NCBI RefSeq assembly: GCF_000372525.1
Contig: NZ_AQUR01000101.1
Span: forward strand, 1-64,000
Direction of reading: 5' to 3'
Source of the DNA: Cupriavidus neocaledonicus
GTDB taxonomy: Bacteria > Pseudomonadota > Gammaproteobacteria > Burkholderiales > Burkholderiaceae
DNA length: 64,000 bases
Positions 44,243 to 53,419 of the stretch are shown in pieces. The position numbers and the translations under genes are program-made. The notes beneath the pieces were generated by a model. It ran no database searches, had not been told where the DNA came from, and saw nothing but the letters and a program-made list of their open reading frames with translations. Each line of letters starts with the position of its first letter. Position 1 is the stretch's first letter.

Positions 44243-44889
44243 AGACGGATTCCCTTCGGCGTCAGCGCCCGCTGCAACCACTGCAGGAAGGCATCCGCCA
44301 CGATGGCGAGCAGGCTGACCAGGACCGCGCCCACCGCCAGCTTGCTCATGTTGCTCTGGCTGATCGCCTGCAGGATCAGCACCCCGAGGCCACCCGCGCC
44401 GATGATGGCGGCAATGGTGGCAACCCCGATATTCATCACTACGGCGGTGCGCACGCCGCCCAGGATCACCGGCACCGCCAGCGGCAGGTCGACCAGCCGC
44501 ATCCGTTGCCAGGCGGTCATGCCGATGCCGCGGCCCGCCTCCTGGATGCCGGCGTCGACATTGGCCAGCGCGGTGTAGGTATTGCGCATGATCGGCAGCA
44601 GCGAGTACAGGAACACCGCCGTCACCGCGGGCACGTAGCCGAGCGCATGGCCGAAGCGCGCGAAGACCGGGATCATCAGCCCGAACAGCGCGATCGACGG
44701 CAGCGTCAGCACGATCGTCGCCAGCGCCAGCAGCGGCGTGGCCAGCGCGCGGAAGCGCGTGATCACGATGCCCAGCGGCACCCCGATCAGGATCGCCAGC
44801 CCCACCGCCGATCCCACCAGCGCGAGATGCTCGCCGGTCAGCTTCAGCAGCGTGGGCCAGCTGTGTTGCAGGTATGCGTACAAGTCCAT
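44239..44889 (-). CDS. Osmoprotectant ABC transporter permease
   Basis: This 216-residue inner-membrane protein of the BPD_transp_1 type has about five or six helices. The EAA loop is in EAGRGIGMTAWQRMRLVDLPLAVPVILGG, and the PSIALFGLMIPV segment is typical of OpuCB/OpuCD-like permeases. It is 46% or so shorter than fused systems but normal for this family. It overlaps the ATPase gene by four bases and lies 10 bases after the binding-protein gene. Confidence 0.92.
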   Translation of the reverse strand: MDLYAYLQHSWPTLLKLTGEHLALVGSAVGLAILIGVPLGIVITRFRALATPLLALATIVLTLPSIALFGLMIPVFARFGHALGYVPAVTAVFLYSLLPIMRNTYTALANVDAGIQEAGRGIGMTAWQRMRLVDLPLAVPVILGGVRTAVVMNIGVATIAAIIGAGGLGVLILQAISQSNMSKLAVGAVLVSLLAIVADAFLQWLQRALTPKGIRL

Positions 44890-44899
44890 GCGGCCCTCC

Positions 44900-45847
44900 T
44901 CAGATCAGTCCGTGGCCGCGCAGGAAGTCCTCCGCCACCTTGTCCACCGGCTGCTGGCCGATGTCCACCTTGTAGTTCATCTCGGTCATGCTCTGGTTGT
45001 CGAGCCTGGCCGCGAGTGCATTGAGCAGGTCCGCCAGCTCGGGATGCTTGTCGAGCACGGGCTTGCGCACCACCGGCGCCGCGTTGTACGGCGGGAAGAA
45101 GTGCTGGTCGTCCTCGAGCAGCACCAGGTCGAAGCCCTTGACCCGGCCGTCGGTGGCGTACACCAGCCCCAGTTCCACCTGATTGTTTTTCAGCGCGGTG
45201 TAGACCAGGCCCGGATCGAGCTGGATCACGTCCCGGCGCGAAAATGGCAGCTGGTACAGCGCCTTGAGCGGCTCCAGCCCGTCCGGACGCGCGGCGAATT
45301 CCATATCGACGGCGAACGGGTGGCTGGCGTCGGCGCCCGCCTTGCGCATCTGCGCGGCAAAGGCCGACAGCGTGGTCGCGCCGCTGGCGGCCGCGCGCGC
45401 CTTCGGCATTGCCAGCGCGTAGGTGTTGTTGATGCCAGAGGCATCGAGCCACACCAGCCCGCGCGCGCCGTCCATCTGCTTGACGCGCGCATAGCTTTCC
45501 CGGGCGTCGAGCTTTTCCTCGACCTTGTTGAACACGATCAGCGCGGTGCCGGTGTAGTCCCACACCACGTCGAGCTGGTCGTTCTCCATGGCCTGGCGCA
45601 TCAGCGTGCTGCCCAGGCCGGCGGTCAGCTCGGCGTCGAAGCCCTTGGCACGCAGGTACTTGGTGGTCATCGACGACAGCAGCAGCTGTTCGGTGAAGTT
45701 CTTGCCGCCCACGCGGATAGGCGCGCCCGCGGCCCGGGCCTCGGGCGCGGTGGCCAGCGCCAGGCCGGCGGCGAAGGCGGTGACCGCCGCCACCAACAGC
45801 ACCGCGCGGCGGGCGCGGCGGCGCAGGTATTGCATCTGCTTTTCCAT
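44900..45847 (-). CDS. Osmoprotectant ABC transporter substrate-binding protein
   Basis: This 315-residue periplasmic protein is of the OsmF/OpuCC type (OpuAC domain). An Arg-rich signal (RRRARRAVLLVAAVTAFAAG) precedes the cleavage near EARAAG. The mature start IRVGGKNFTEQLLLSSM holds the KNFTEQ motif typical of quaternary-ammonium binders. VVWDYTGTALI and ELGLVYATDGRVKGFDLVLLEDD follow. Two starts are possible (ATG 45847 and 45835); both fit the signal. It lies between the two permeases in the operon. Confidence 0.9.
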   Translation of the reverse strand: MEKQMQYLRRRARRAVLLVAAVTAFAAGLALATAPEARAAGAPIRVGGKNFTEQLLLSSMTTKYLRAKGFDAELTAGLGSTLMRQAMENDQLDVVWDYTGTALIVFNKVEEKLDARESYARVKQMDGARGLVWLDASGINNTYALAMPKARAAASGATTLSAFAAQMRKAGADASHPFAVDMEFAARPDGLEPLKALYQLPFSRRDVIQLDPGLVYTALKNNQVELGLVYATDGRVKGFDLVLLEDDQHFFPPYNAAPVVRKPVLDKHPELADLLNALAARLDNQSMTEMNYKVDIGQQPVDKVAEDFLRGHGLI

Positions 45848-45863
45848 GTCGGTGTGTTCCAGT

Positions 45864-46580
45864 TCAGCGCGCCAGGCCGCGGCGGCGCAGGTACAGCTGG
45901 CCGGCGGCGGCGAACAGCGCATCCAGCGCCAGCGCCAGCAGCGCCGTGGCGGCGGCGCCCAGCAGCAGCAGCGGCTGGTTGTTCAGGTAGATGCCCGGGA
46001 AGATCAGCTCGCCCAGGCTGTTGGCGCCGATCAGAAACGACAGCGGCACGGTGCCGACGTTGATCACCAGCGCGATGCGGATGCCGGCCAGCATCACCGG
46101 CAGCGCGTTGGGCAGCTCCACCCGCAGCAGGCGCTGGGCCGGGGTCATGCCGATGCCGCGCGCCGCCTCCAGCAGCGTGGGCGAGACATTGCGCAGGCCC
46201 TCGTAGGTGTTGCGCACGATCGGCAGCAGCGAGGCCAGCCACAGCGCCAGGATCGCGGGCCGCTCGCCGATGCCTAGCACGGCCAGCGCCAGCGCCAGCA
46301 CCGCCAGCGACGGCACCGTATTGCCGACATTGAAGACCTGCATCAGCCGGTCGGCCCAGCGGCGCATGCACGGCCGACTCAGCGCGATCCCCGCCGGGAC
46401 GCCGGTGGCCAGCGCCAGCGCCATCGACAGCACCACCAGCCGCAGGTGATCGGCGACGTCGTAGAGCAGGCGCTCCTGGTACTGGCGAATCACCTCGACG
46501 CCGATCCATGCCACCAGTGCGGCCAGCGCGGCAAGCGTCAGTCCTGCCCAGGCCAGCGCCCGTGCCGGTTGCTTTGACAT
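45864..46580 (-). CDS. Osmoprotectant ABC transporter permease
   Basis: This 238-residue permease resembles the other operon permease and OsmW/OpuCB. The EAA loop is EAARGIGMTPAQRLLRVELPNALPVMLAG, and NVGNTVPSLAVLALAL is conserved. About six membrane helices are predicted. GGGGAGAG precedes ATG 46580. It is the first gene of the permease-binding protein-permease-ATPase operon. The only strong promoter seen upstream lies about 380 bases away. Confidence 0.92.
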   Translation of the reverse strand: MSKQPARALAWAGLTLAALAALVAWIGVEVIRQYQERLLYDVADHLRLVVLSMALALATGVPAGIALSRPCMRRWADRLMQVFNVGNTVPSLAVLALALAVLGIGERPAILALWLASLLPIVRNTYEGLRNVSPTLLEAARGIGMTPAQRLLRVELPNALPVMLAGIRIALVINVGTVPLSFLIGANSLGELIFPGIYLNNQPLLLLGAAATALLALALDALFAAAGQLYLRRRGLAR

Positions 46581-47261
46581 ACTCTCCCCTTCTCCGGGCC
46601 AAAAAAGCGCGCAGCAAGCCACTTTCCGGCGACGGAAAACAATATGGGCTGGTGCGTGCGGAGATGGGGCGCCACCAGGCCCGGTTCAGATTGCATTGCC
46701 GCCATGACCGGCACGATTGCCGGCGGACGGTCTGTGGATTCGTCCGCCGTGGGCGGGGAATCTCGATTGACGGGATGCCGTGTTGGCGGCGGTCCCTGAA
46801 GCGGCGCAACCGGCGGTGCGAGCACGTCGCGAGCGGTTGGCCAGTGGCAGCGCAAGTATTGAAGTTTTCCGACGCGCCGCCGGTCCATCGGCCGTTGACT
46901 GACAAGGGCTGGCGGGGTTTCCCCACCCTGCTTCTCGCATCAACGGATGACAAAGAGAGCGCTATTATAGCGATCTTCACCGATCTTGTCATCTTTGGCC
47001 CTTCCGGGCGCGATCTGGCACCGATCTTCGTTCTTCATGCCGCCCCCGCGGCCGCCACTGCGCAGGCCCCGGACGCGGCACACGCCGCACGCCGATCGTT
47101 CCGAAAACAGTTCAGCGATTGGAAAGACTTGGCGCACCAGCAGAACAATCTGTTGCCCCTGCGCCTCTACTCTTTCCCCGCCAAAACACTAAATTGACGA
47201 GGTAGCCGAAACGACGGACCGGCCGCCATCGCCGCGCCGGACCGCCCCACAGGAGCAAGAC
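46581..47261. other. Long intergenic region between osmoprotectant operon and pirin gene
   Basis: No credible protein gene lies in these 681 bases. It holds a near-consensus minus-strand promoter (46964-46992), a 13-base palindrome (46960-46972), repeats of the ACCGATCTT type near 46977-46985 and 47021-47029, and in the minus leader a GTGGGG/CCCCGCC hairpin. No riboswitch that I recognise is present. Confidence 0.5.
46964..46992 (-). promoter_or_regulatory. Near-consensus sigma70 promoter upstream of osmoprotectant operon
   Basis: On the minus strand ATGACA (46987-46992, five of six to TTGACA) and a perfect TATAAT (46964-46969) are 17 bases apart. The -10 lies inside a 13-base palindrome (CGCTATTATAGCG, 46960-46972). 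Predicted transcription start is near 46957, giving a leader of about 380 bases to the first gene. Confidence 0.65.
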
Positions 47262-48188
47262 ATGGATACCCGTACCCTCGCCACCATTCCCGCCGCCGCT
47301 GCGGAAAACGTGCAGCGCTCGCGCACCGTCGACCGCGTGGTGCGCGGCATCGCCACCTCGGACGGCGCCGGCGTCAAGCTGACGCGCGTGCTGACGCAGA
47401 ACCTGCAGCGCCGGCTCGACCCGTTCCTGATGCTCGATGCCTTCGGCACCGACAGCAAGGACGACTACATCGGCGGCTTCCCGGATCACCCGCACCGCGG
47501 CTTCGAGACCATCACCTACATGCTCGCCGGGCGCATGCGCCATCGCGACAGCGCCGGCAACGAGGGCCTGCTGCAGAACGGCGGCGCGCAGTGGATGGTG
47601 GCGGGCGCCGGCGTCGTCCACTCGGAAATGCCCGAGCAGGAAGACGGCCGCATGGAAGGCTTCCAGCTGTGGCTGAACCTGCCGGCCGCCGACAAGATGA
47701 CGGCGCCGTGGTACCGCGACCTGCCCGCCGCCGAGATCCCGACGGTGGCGCTGGAGCATGGCGCCACGGTGCGCGTGCTGGCCGGCGCCAGCCATGGCGT
47801 GGCCGGCGCGATCACGCGCCCGGTGACCGAGCCGGTCTACCTGGACGTCGAGCTGCCGGCCGGCCAGGCCTTTGCGCAGGCGCTGCCGGCCGGGCACAAC
47901 GCCTTTATCTACGTGTACCGGGGCGAAGTCTCGGTCGGCGCGGGCGACGACCGCGCCGTGGTCGAGGCGCAGCGCATGGGCGTGCTGGACAACGCCGGCC
48001 AGTCTGACGGCGTCATCGTCAGGGCCGAGACCGACGCGCGCTTCCTGCTGATCGCCGGCCGCCCGCTGAACGAGCCGATCGCGCAGTACGGCCCGTTCGT
48101 GATGAACACGCAGGAGCAGATCTACCAGACCCTGGCGGATTTCCGGGATGGGAGGTTTGCGACGAGCGTGGCTGGCAGCCAGGCGTAA
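47262..48188 (+). CDS. Pirin family protein
   Basis: This 308-residue bicupin of the pirin family binds metal and is linked to oxidative stress or quercetin-type dioxygenase activity. The N-terminal cupin has FPDHPHRGFETITYMLAGRMRHRDSAGN with the metal-site His residues (about 73-75), and a Glu is in the VHSEMPEQ segment. The C-terminal Pirin_C domain follows with AEQ-like and NTQEQIYQTLADF segments. AGGAG precedes the ATG. It is transcribed alone. Confidence 0.92.
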   Translation: MDTRTLATIPAAAAENVQRSRTVDRVVRGIATSDGAGVKLTRVLTQNLQRRLDPFLMLDAFGTDSKDDYIGGFPDHPHRGFETITYMLAGRMRHRDSAGNEGLLQNGGAQWMVAGAGVVHSEMPEQEDGRMEGFQLWLNLPAADKMTAPWYRDLPAAEIPTVALEHGATVRVLAGASHGVAGAITRPVTEPVYLDVELPAGQAFAQALPAGHNAFIYVYRGEVSVGAGDDRAVVEAQRMGVLDNAGQSDGVIVRAETDARFLLIAGRPLNEPIAQYGPFVMNTQEQIYQTLADFRDGRFATSVAGSQA

Positions 48189-48204
48189 AAGACCCGCTGG
48201 TGCG

Positions 48205-48331
48205 CTCCCCTCTCCCGCGTGCGGGAGAGGGGCTGGGGGAGAGGGCCGGCGCTGGCAATAGCGACGGCATTGACTTCGTGGAAACTCCTGCCCTCTCCCT
48301 CGCCCCCTCCCATAAATGGGCGAGGGGAGAA
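48205..48331. repeat. Dispersed G/C-rich palindromic element (REP/BIME-like), copy A
   Basis: The left half pairs CTCCCCTCTCCCGC with GCGGGAGAGGGG, followed by CTGGGGGAGAGGG. The right half is a partly complementary CCCTCTCCCTCGCCCC...GGGCGAGGGGAG unit. The same layout recurs at 53494 and 58051. Confidence 0.7.
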
Positions 48332-48460
48332 AATCTTCGCAGGTACGACCCAAAGCCGCCGCCTCCACCAGAGGCGGCGGTTTTTTTCGTGCTGCCGCCG
48401 GCATGCGACTTGCAACCACCCGCCAACCGTTGCACGGACTGGACACCGCCCCGATTCGGG

Positions 48461-48488
48461 CCTTGCCGACCCCGCGCACTTATATAAT
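48461..48488 (+). promoter_or_regulatory. Predicted promoter of BMP transporter operon
   Basis: A perfect TATAAT at 48483-48488 has a weak upstream CCTTGC at 48461-48466, 16 bases apart. Leader length to the first gene would be about 120 bases. Confidence 0.45.
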
Positions 48489-48616
48489 TCGTCACCAATA
48501 TCCGGCATCACGAAACCATGATGAATGCTGCAATGCGTCGCGGCGATGCTGCGCCACGCACTGCCGCGCTTTGACGCATCCCCGTTGCTGCCACAACAAC
48601 AACCCGAGCCGCCTCA

Positions 48617-50179
48617 GTGACACCACAACTTCCTCCCCGGCTGGCGCTGGCCCATATCAGCAAGCGTTACCCGGGCGTCGTTGCCAACGACGACGTCAGC
48701 CTCAGTGTTGCACCCGGCGAGATCCATGCCGTGCTGGGTGAAAACGGCGCCGGCAAGTCCACCCTGATGAAGATCATTTTCGGCGCGGTCCGTCCGGATG
48801 CCGGCGAGATGCACTTCAACGGGGCGCCGGTCAGCATCGGCAGCCCGCACGACGCCCGCAACCTGGGCATCGCCATGGTGTTCCAGCATTTCTCGCTGTT
48901 CGACACGCTCACCGTCACGGAAAACATCGCGCTGGGCCTGCCGGCCGCGCAGCAGGGCAACATGAAGCAGCTGGCCGAGCGCATCCGCGCCACCGCCGAG
49001 CGCTACGGCCTGCCGCTGGAGCCGAACCGCCATGTGCACACGCTGTCGGTGGGCGAGCGCCAGCGCGTCGAGATCGTGCGCGCGCTGCTGGCCAGCCCGC
49101 AACTGCTGATCCTGGACGAGCCTACCTCGGTGCTGACGCCGCAGGCGGTGGAAACGCTGTTCGTCACGCTGCGCCAGCTGGCCGCCGAAGGCACCAGCAT
49201 CCTCTACATCAGCCACAAGCTCGACGAGATCCGCGCGCTGTGCCATCACGCCACCGTGATGCGCATGGGCAAGGTCACTGGCGTATGCGATCCGCGCCAG
49301 GAAACCGCGGCATCGCTGTCGCGCCTGATGATCGGCGGCGAACCGCCGCGCGAGGCGCGCGTGGCCGCGCAGCGCGGGCCGGTGCGCCTGAGCGTGCAGG
49401 GCCTGTCGCTGCCGCGCGCGCATGCGTTCGCGACCGAGCTGAGCCAGGTTGCGCTCGATGTCCACACGGGCGAGATCGTCGGCATCGCCGGGGTCTCGGG
49501 CAACGGCCAGCAGGAGTTGCTGGCCGCGCTGTCCGGCGAAGACACGCGCGCCGACGCCACCTCGGTGCTGCTGGATGGCAAGCCCGCGGGCCGCCTCGAT
49601 GCGCGCCAGCGCCGCCGCGCCGGGCTGGCCTTTGTGCCGGAAGAGCGCCTGGGCCGCGGCGCGGTGCCCGGCATGAGCCTGGCCACCAATATCCTGTTGT
49701 CGCACCAGACCCCGCCCTATGTCCGGCAAGGCATGATTTCGCCCGGCGCGGCCAGCGGGCTGGCGTCGGCGGTGATCAACCGCTTCCGCGTCAAGGCCAG
49801 CGGTCCGCAGGCGCTGGCGCGCAGCCTGTCGGGCGGCAACCTGCAGAAATTCATTGTCGGCCGCGAGATCGAAAGCGGCCCGAGGGTATTGATCGTGGCG
49901 CAACCCACCTGGGGTGTGGACGTGGGCGCCGCGGCGCAGATCCACAACGAGATCCTGGCGCTGAAGGCCACCGGCTGCGCCATCCTGGTGGTGTCGGAAG
50001 AGCTCGACGAGCTGTTCGCGATCTGCGACCGGCTGCACGTGATCGCCAAGGGCCGGCTGTCGCCGTCGCTGGCGACCGAGACCGCCACGCGCGAGCAGGT
50101 CGGGCTGTGGATGAGCGGCTTGTGGCAAGGCGGACCGGCTCAGGCCCCTGCAGGCACGGAGGTGGCAAGCCATGGCTGA
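48617..50179 (+). CDS. BMP-type nucleoside ABC transporter ATP-binding protein (duplicated ATPase)
   Basis: This 520-residue protein has two fused ABC ATPase domains, as in YufO/NupA. The first (1-250) has GENGAGKST, LSVGERQRVEI and LLILDEPTS. The second (260-515) has GVSGNGQQE in place of Walker A, SGGNLQKFIVGRE and a degenerate QPTWGVDVG Walker B, so one site is probably weak. It starts at GTG 48617 without a strong ribosome-binding site. It overlaps the downstream permease by eight bases. Confidence 0.92.
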   Translation: MTPQLPPRLALAHISKRYPGVVANDDVSLSVAPGEIHAVLGENGAGKSTLMKIIFGAVRPDAGEMHFNGAPVSIGSPHDARNLGIAMVFQHFSLFDTLTVTENIALGLPAAQQGNMKQLAERIRATAERYGLPLEPNRHVHTLSVGERQRVEIVRALLASPQLLILDEPTSVLTPQAVETLFVTLRQLAAEGTSILYISHKLDEIRALCHHATVMRMGKVTGVCDPRQETAASLSRLMIGGEPPREARVAAQRGPVRLSVQGLSLPRAHAFATELSQVALDVHTGEIVGIAGVSGNGQQELLAALSGEDTRADATSVLLDGKPAGRLDARQRRRAGLAFVPEERLGRGAVPGMSLATNILLSHQTPPYVRQGMISPGAASGLASAVINRFRVKASGPQALARSLSGGNLQKFIVGREIESGPRVLIVAQPTWGVDVGAAAQIHNEILALKATGCAILVVSEELDELFAICDRLHVIAKGRLSPSLATETATREQVGLWMSGLWQGGPAQAPAGTEVASHG

Positions 50180-51281
50180 TGTGCGCGCCCTGCTGCCCCG
50201 CTCCCCCCTGACGCTGGCGCCGCGCGGCATGCCCTCGCGCGCGATGGCCTACGCCTCGCCGGTACTGGCGCTGGCGCTGACGCTGCTGTTCGGGGCACTG
50301 CTGTTCCTGGCGCTCGGCAAGGATCCCGTGGCCGCGCTCAAGGTGTTCCTGGCCGATCCGCTGCGCGACAAGCGCGCGATCGGCGAGGTGCTGCTCAAGA
50401 CCGTGCCGCTGGTGCTGTGTGCGCTCGGCCTGTCGGTGTGCTACCGCGCCAACGTGTGGAATATCGGCGCCGACGGCCAGCTGATTGCCGGCGGCATCTG
50501 CGCCGGCGCGGCGGTGCTGGTTTTCGATGTGCCGGGGCAGGCCATGAACGGCACCGTGGTGCTGGTGCTGGCGTCGCTCGCCGGCATCGCCGGCGGCATG
50601 GCGTGGGCCTCGCTCACCGCGCTGCTCAAGGACCGCTTCAACGCCAACGAGATCCTGGTATCGCTGATGCTGACCTATATCGCGCAGCAGCTGCTGCTGT
50701 GGGTGGTCAACGGGCCGCTGAAGGATCCCAACGGCATGAACTTCCCGCAATCGAAGGTGTTCTCGTCCGAGTACCTGCTGCCCAACCTGCTGTCGGGCTC
50801 GCGGCTGCACGTCGGCTTTGTCGTGATGCTGGTGCTGGTGGCGGTGATGACGGTGTTCGTGTTCCGCAGCTTCGCCGGCTACCGGCTGCAGGTCGGCGGC
50901 ACCGCGCCGGCGGCGGCGCGCTATGCGGGCTTCTCGGCGCGCAGCGCGCTGTGGAGCGCGCTGCTGATCTCGGGCGCAACGGCGGGACTGGCGGGCGCGT
51001 TCGAAGTGGTGGGGCCGATCGGGCAGCTGCTGCCGTCGATCTCGCCGGGCTATGGCTTCACCGCCATCATCGTCGCCTTTATCGGCCGGCTGCATCCGGT
51101 CGGCACCGTGTTCGGCGGCATCATGATGTCGCTGTTCTATATCGGCGGCGAGATGGCGCAGTCGCGCCTTGGCCTGCCCTCGGCAATCGGCTGGGTGTTC
51201 CAGGGCATGCTGCTGTTCTTCCTGCTGGCGTGCGACACGCTGATCGACAACCGCCTGCGCTGGCGCGCCACCACGGCCTGA
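50172..51281 (+). CDS. BMP-type ABC transporter permease (YufP-like)
   Basis: This 369-residue inner-membrane protein of the BPD_transp_2 family has about eight to ten helices. Typical segments are CYRANVWNIGADGQLIAGGICAGA and the GFTAIIVAFIGRLHPVGTVFGGIMMSLFYIGGEM block. The long cytoplasmic start MADVRALLPRSP precedes the first helix. It is encoded between the ATPase (8-base overlap) and the second permease (18-base gap). Confidence 0.92.
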   Translation: MADVRALLPRSPLTLAPRGMPSRAMAYASPVLALALTLLFGALLFLALGKDPVAALKVFLADPLRDKRAIGEVLLKTVPLVLCALGLSVCYRANVWNIGADGQLIAGGICAGAAVLVFDVPGQAMNGTVVLVLASLAGIAGGMAWASLTALLKDRFNANEILVSLMLTYIAQQLLLWVVNGPLKDPNGMNFPQSKVFSSEYLLPNLLSGSRLHVGFVVMLVLVAVMTVFVFRSFAGYRLQVGGTAPAAARYAGFSARSALWSALLISGATAGLAGAFEVVGPIGQLLPSISPGYGFTAIIVAFIGRLHPVGTVFGGIMMSLFYIGGEMAQSRLGLPSAIGWVFQGMLLFFLLACDTLIDNRLRWRATTA

Positions 51282-51299
51282 GCGGAGCACACCAAGACC

Positions 51300-52220
51300 A
51301 TGGAACAACTCGCCCCCCTCATCGCCACCGCCATCAACGCCGGCACGCCGCTGCTGCTGGCCGCGCTGGGCCTGCTGATCAACGAGCGCTCGGGCGTGCT
51401 CAACCTGGGCGCCGAAGGCATGATGCTGGTCGCCGCGGTGGCCGGCTTCATGGTCGGCTACCAGACCCAGTCGCCGCTGCTCGGCTTTGCCGCCGGCGCG
51501 CTGGCGGGCATGCTGATGGCCACGCTGTTCTCGTGGCTGGCGCTGGTGCTGGCCACCAACCAGGTCGCCACCGGACTGGCGCTGTCGATCTTCGGCACCG
51601 GCCTGTCGGCCTTCATGGGCCAGCGCTTCGTCGGTTTCGCCATGCCGGCGCAAGCCAAGGCCGTGCCGGGCCTGGCCGACCTGCCCTTCGTCGGTCCGGC
51701 GTTCTTCCAGCATCACTGGATGGTGTATTTCAGCCTGCTGCTGTGCTTCGCCATCATGTGGTTCCTGTTCCGCACGCGCGCGGGGCTGACGCTGCGCGCG
51801 ATCGGCGAATCGCCGGAATCCGCGCATGCGCTGGGCTACCCGGTGCGCACCATCCGCTTCGGCGCGCTGCTGTTCGGCGGCGCCTGCTGCGGGCTGGCGG
51901 GCGCCTACCTGTCGCTGGTCTACACCCCGATGTGGGTCGAGAACCTGGTGGCGGGCCGCGGCTGGATCGCGCTGGCGCTGACCACCTTTGCCACCTGGCG
52001 CCCGGGCCGCGTGCTGGTGGGCGCGTGGCTGTTCGGCGCCGTGACCATCCTGCAGTTCTATCTGCAGGGCGTGGGCGTCTCGGTGCCGTCGCAGTTCCTG
52101 TCGATGCTGCCCTACGCCGCCACCATCGTGGTGCTGGCGCTGATCTCGCGCAATCCGGCGTGGATACGCCTGAACATGCCGGCGTCGCTGGGCAAGCCGT
52201 TCCGCCCCGGCAACGCCTGA
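51300..52220 (+). CDS. BMP-type ABC transporter permease (YufQ-like)
   Basis: This 306-residue inner-membrane permease of the same family has INERSGVLNLGAEGMMLVAAVAGFM, the characteristic LNLGAEG motif, and about seven to nine helices. It pairs with the 369-residue permease as the transporter heterodimer. GCGGAGC lies upstream of its ATG. Its stop lies 53 bases before the binding-protein start. Confidence 0.92.
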   Translation: MEQLAPLIATAINAGTPLLLAALGLLINERSGVLNLGAEGMMLVAAVAGFMVGYQTQSPLLGFAAGALAGMLMATLFSWLALVLATNQVATGLALSIFGTGLSAFMGQRFVGFAMPAQAKAVPGLADLPFVGPAFFQHHWMVYFSLLLCFAIMWFLFRTRAGLTLRAIGESPESAHALGYPVRTIRFGALLFGGACCGLAGAYLSLVYTPMWVENLVAGRGWIALALTTFATWRPGRVLVGAWLFGAVTILQFYLQGVGVSVPSQFLSMLPYAATIVVLALISRNPAWIRLNMPASLGKPFRPGNA

Positions 52221-52273
52221 TCGCTTTTCTGACGGAAATCCCCGAGCTACAACCATTCACACAAGGAGAAATC

Positions 52274-53419
52274 ATGATCGTCACGCGCAGGAAGACCCTG
52301 GCGGCGCTGGCCGCCACCGCCGTGCTGGCCCTGGCCGGCTGCGGCAAGAAAGAGGCCGACAAGCCCGCCGAGCCCGCCGGCGCCGCTTCCGCGCCCGCCG
52401 CCGGGCAGGCCGCGGAGCCGCTCAAGGTTGCGTTCGTCTATATCGGCCCGGTCGGCGATGCCGGCTGGACCTTCGCGCATGACAACGGCCGCAAGGCGGT
52501 CGAAGAGAAGTTCGGCAGCAAGGTCAAGACCACCTTCGTCGAGAATGTGCCCGAGTCCGCCGCCGACGCCGAGCGCGTGTTCCGCGACCTGGCCAGCCAG
52601 GGCAACAAGCTGATCTTCGGCACCACGTTCGGCTACATGGAGTCGATGCTCAAGGTGGCGAAGGAATTCCCGGACGTGAAGTTCGAGCACGCCACCGGCT
52701 TCAAGACCGCCGACAACCTGGCCCAGTACGACGTGCGCACCTATGAAGGCGCCTACCTCGCGGGCGTGGTCGCCGGCAAGATGAGCAAGACCGGCAAGAT
52801 GGGCGTGGTGGCTTCGGTGCCCATCCCCGAGGTGATCCGCAACATCGACTCGTTCACGCTGGGCGCGCGCAGCGTCAACCCGAACGCCACGGTCAAGGTG
52901 GTGTGGGTCAACAAGTGGTTCGATCCGGGCAAGGAGCGCGAAGCCGCGACCACGCTGATCGGCCAGGGCGTCGACATGCTGATGCAGAACACCGACTCCG
53001 CCGCCGTGGTGCAGACCGCGCAGGAAAAAGGCGTGCATGCCTTCGGCTGGGACAGCGACATGACCAAGTTCGGCGACAAGGCCCACCTGGCCGCGTCGGT
53101 GATCTCGTGGGGCGTCTACTACAACAAGGTGGTCGAAGACGTGCTCAACAACCAGTGGAAGAACAGCACCACGTGGTGGGGCCTGAAGGAAGGCATGATC
53201 GACCTGAAGAGCTACAACGCCGACGTGCCGGCCGACGTCAAGGCGCTGGTCGACGAGCGCAAGAAGGGCATCATCGACGGCACCGCGCCGATCTGGAAGG
53301 GCCCGATCAAGGACAACACCGGCAAGGAACAGCTGGCGAGGGACCAGGTCGCGGACGACAAATTCCTGCACGGCGTGAAGTTCTATGTCGAGGGCGTGGA
53401 AGGGAAGATTCCGGGGTGA
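52274..53419 (+). CDS. BMP-family lipoprotein substrate-binding protein
   Basis: This 381-residue lipoprotein is of the basic membrane protein family that binds nucleosides, riboflavin or related compounds. The lipobox LAGC gives Cys23; a charged Lys/Glu/Ala-rich linker follows. AFVYIGPVGDAGWTFAHDNGRKAVEEKFG starts the ligand domain, with VPIPEVIRNIDSF and DMTKFGDKAHLAASVISWG conserved. AAGGAG precedes the ATG. As the last operon gene it should act with the two permeases; ligand type cannot be read here. Confidence 0.92.
   Translation: MIVTRRKTLAALAATAVLALAGCGKKEADKPAEPAGAASAPAAGQAAEPLKVAFVYIGPVGDAGWTFAHDNGRKAVEEKFGSKVKTTFVENVPESAADAERVFRDLASQGNKLIFGTTFGYMESMLKVAKEFPDVKFEHATGFKTADNLAQYDVRTYEGAYLAGVVAGKMSKTGKMGVVASVPIPEVIRNIDSFTLGARSVNPNATVKVVWVNKWFDPGKEREAATTLIGQGVDMLMQNTDSAAVVQTAQEKGVHAFGWDSDMTKFGDKAHLAASVISWGVYYNKVVEDVLNNQWKNSTTWWGLKEGMIDLKSYNADVPADVKALVDERKKGIIDGTAPIWKGPIKDNTGKEQLARDQVADDKFLHGVKFYVEGVEGKIPG

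Larger units (their letters stand above)
48189..48616. other. Intergenic region before BMP transporter operon
   Basis: The first part holds a dispersed palindromic element (48205-48331). A promoter-like TATAAT and an 18-codon reading frame lie in the transcript leader of the BMP operon. Nothing else is recognised. Confidence 0.55.

Noticed and set aside
46508..47197. Long open frame on the plus strand (229 codons) in the intergenic region before pirin
   Set aside because: Composition looks like a frame of GC-rich non-coding DNA. It starts inside the permease gene and shows no recognisable domain or ribosome-binding site.
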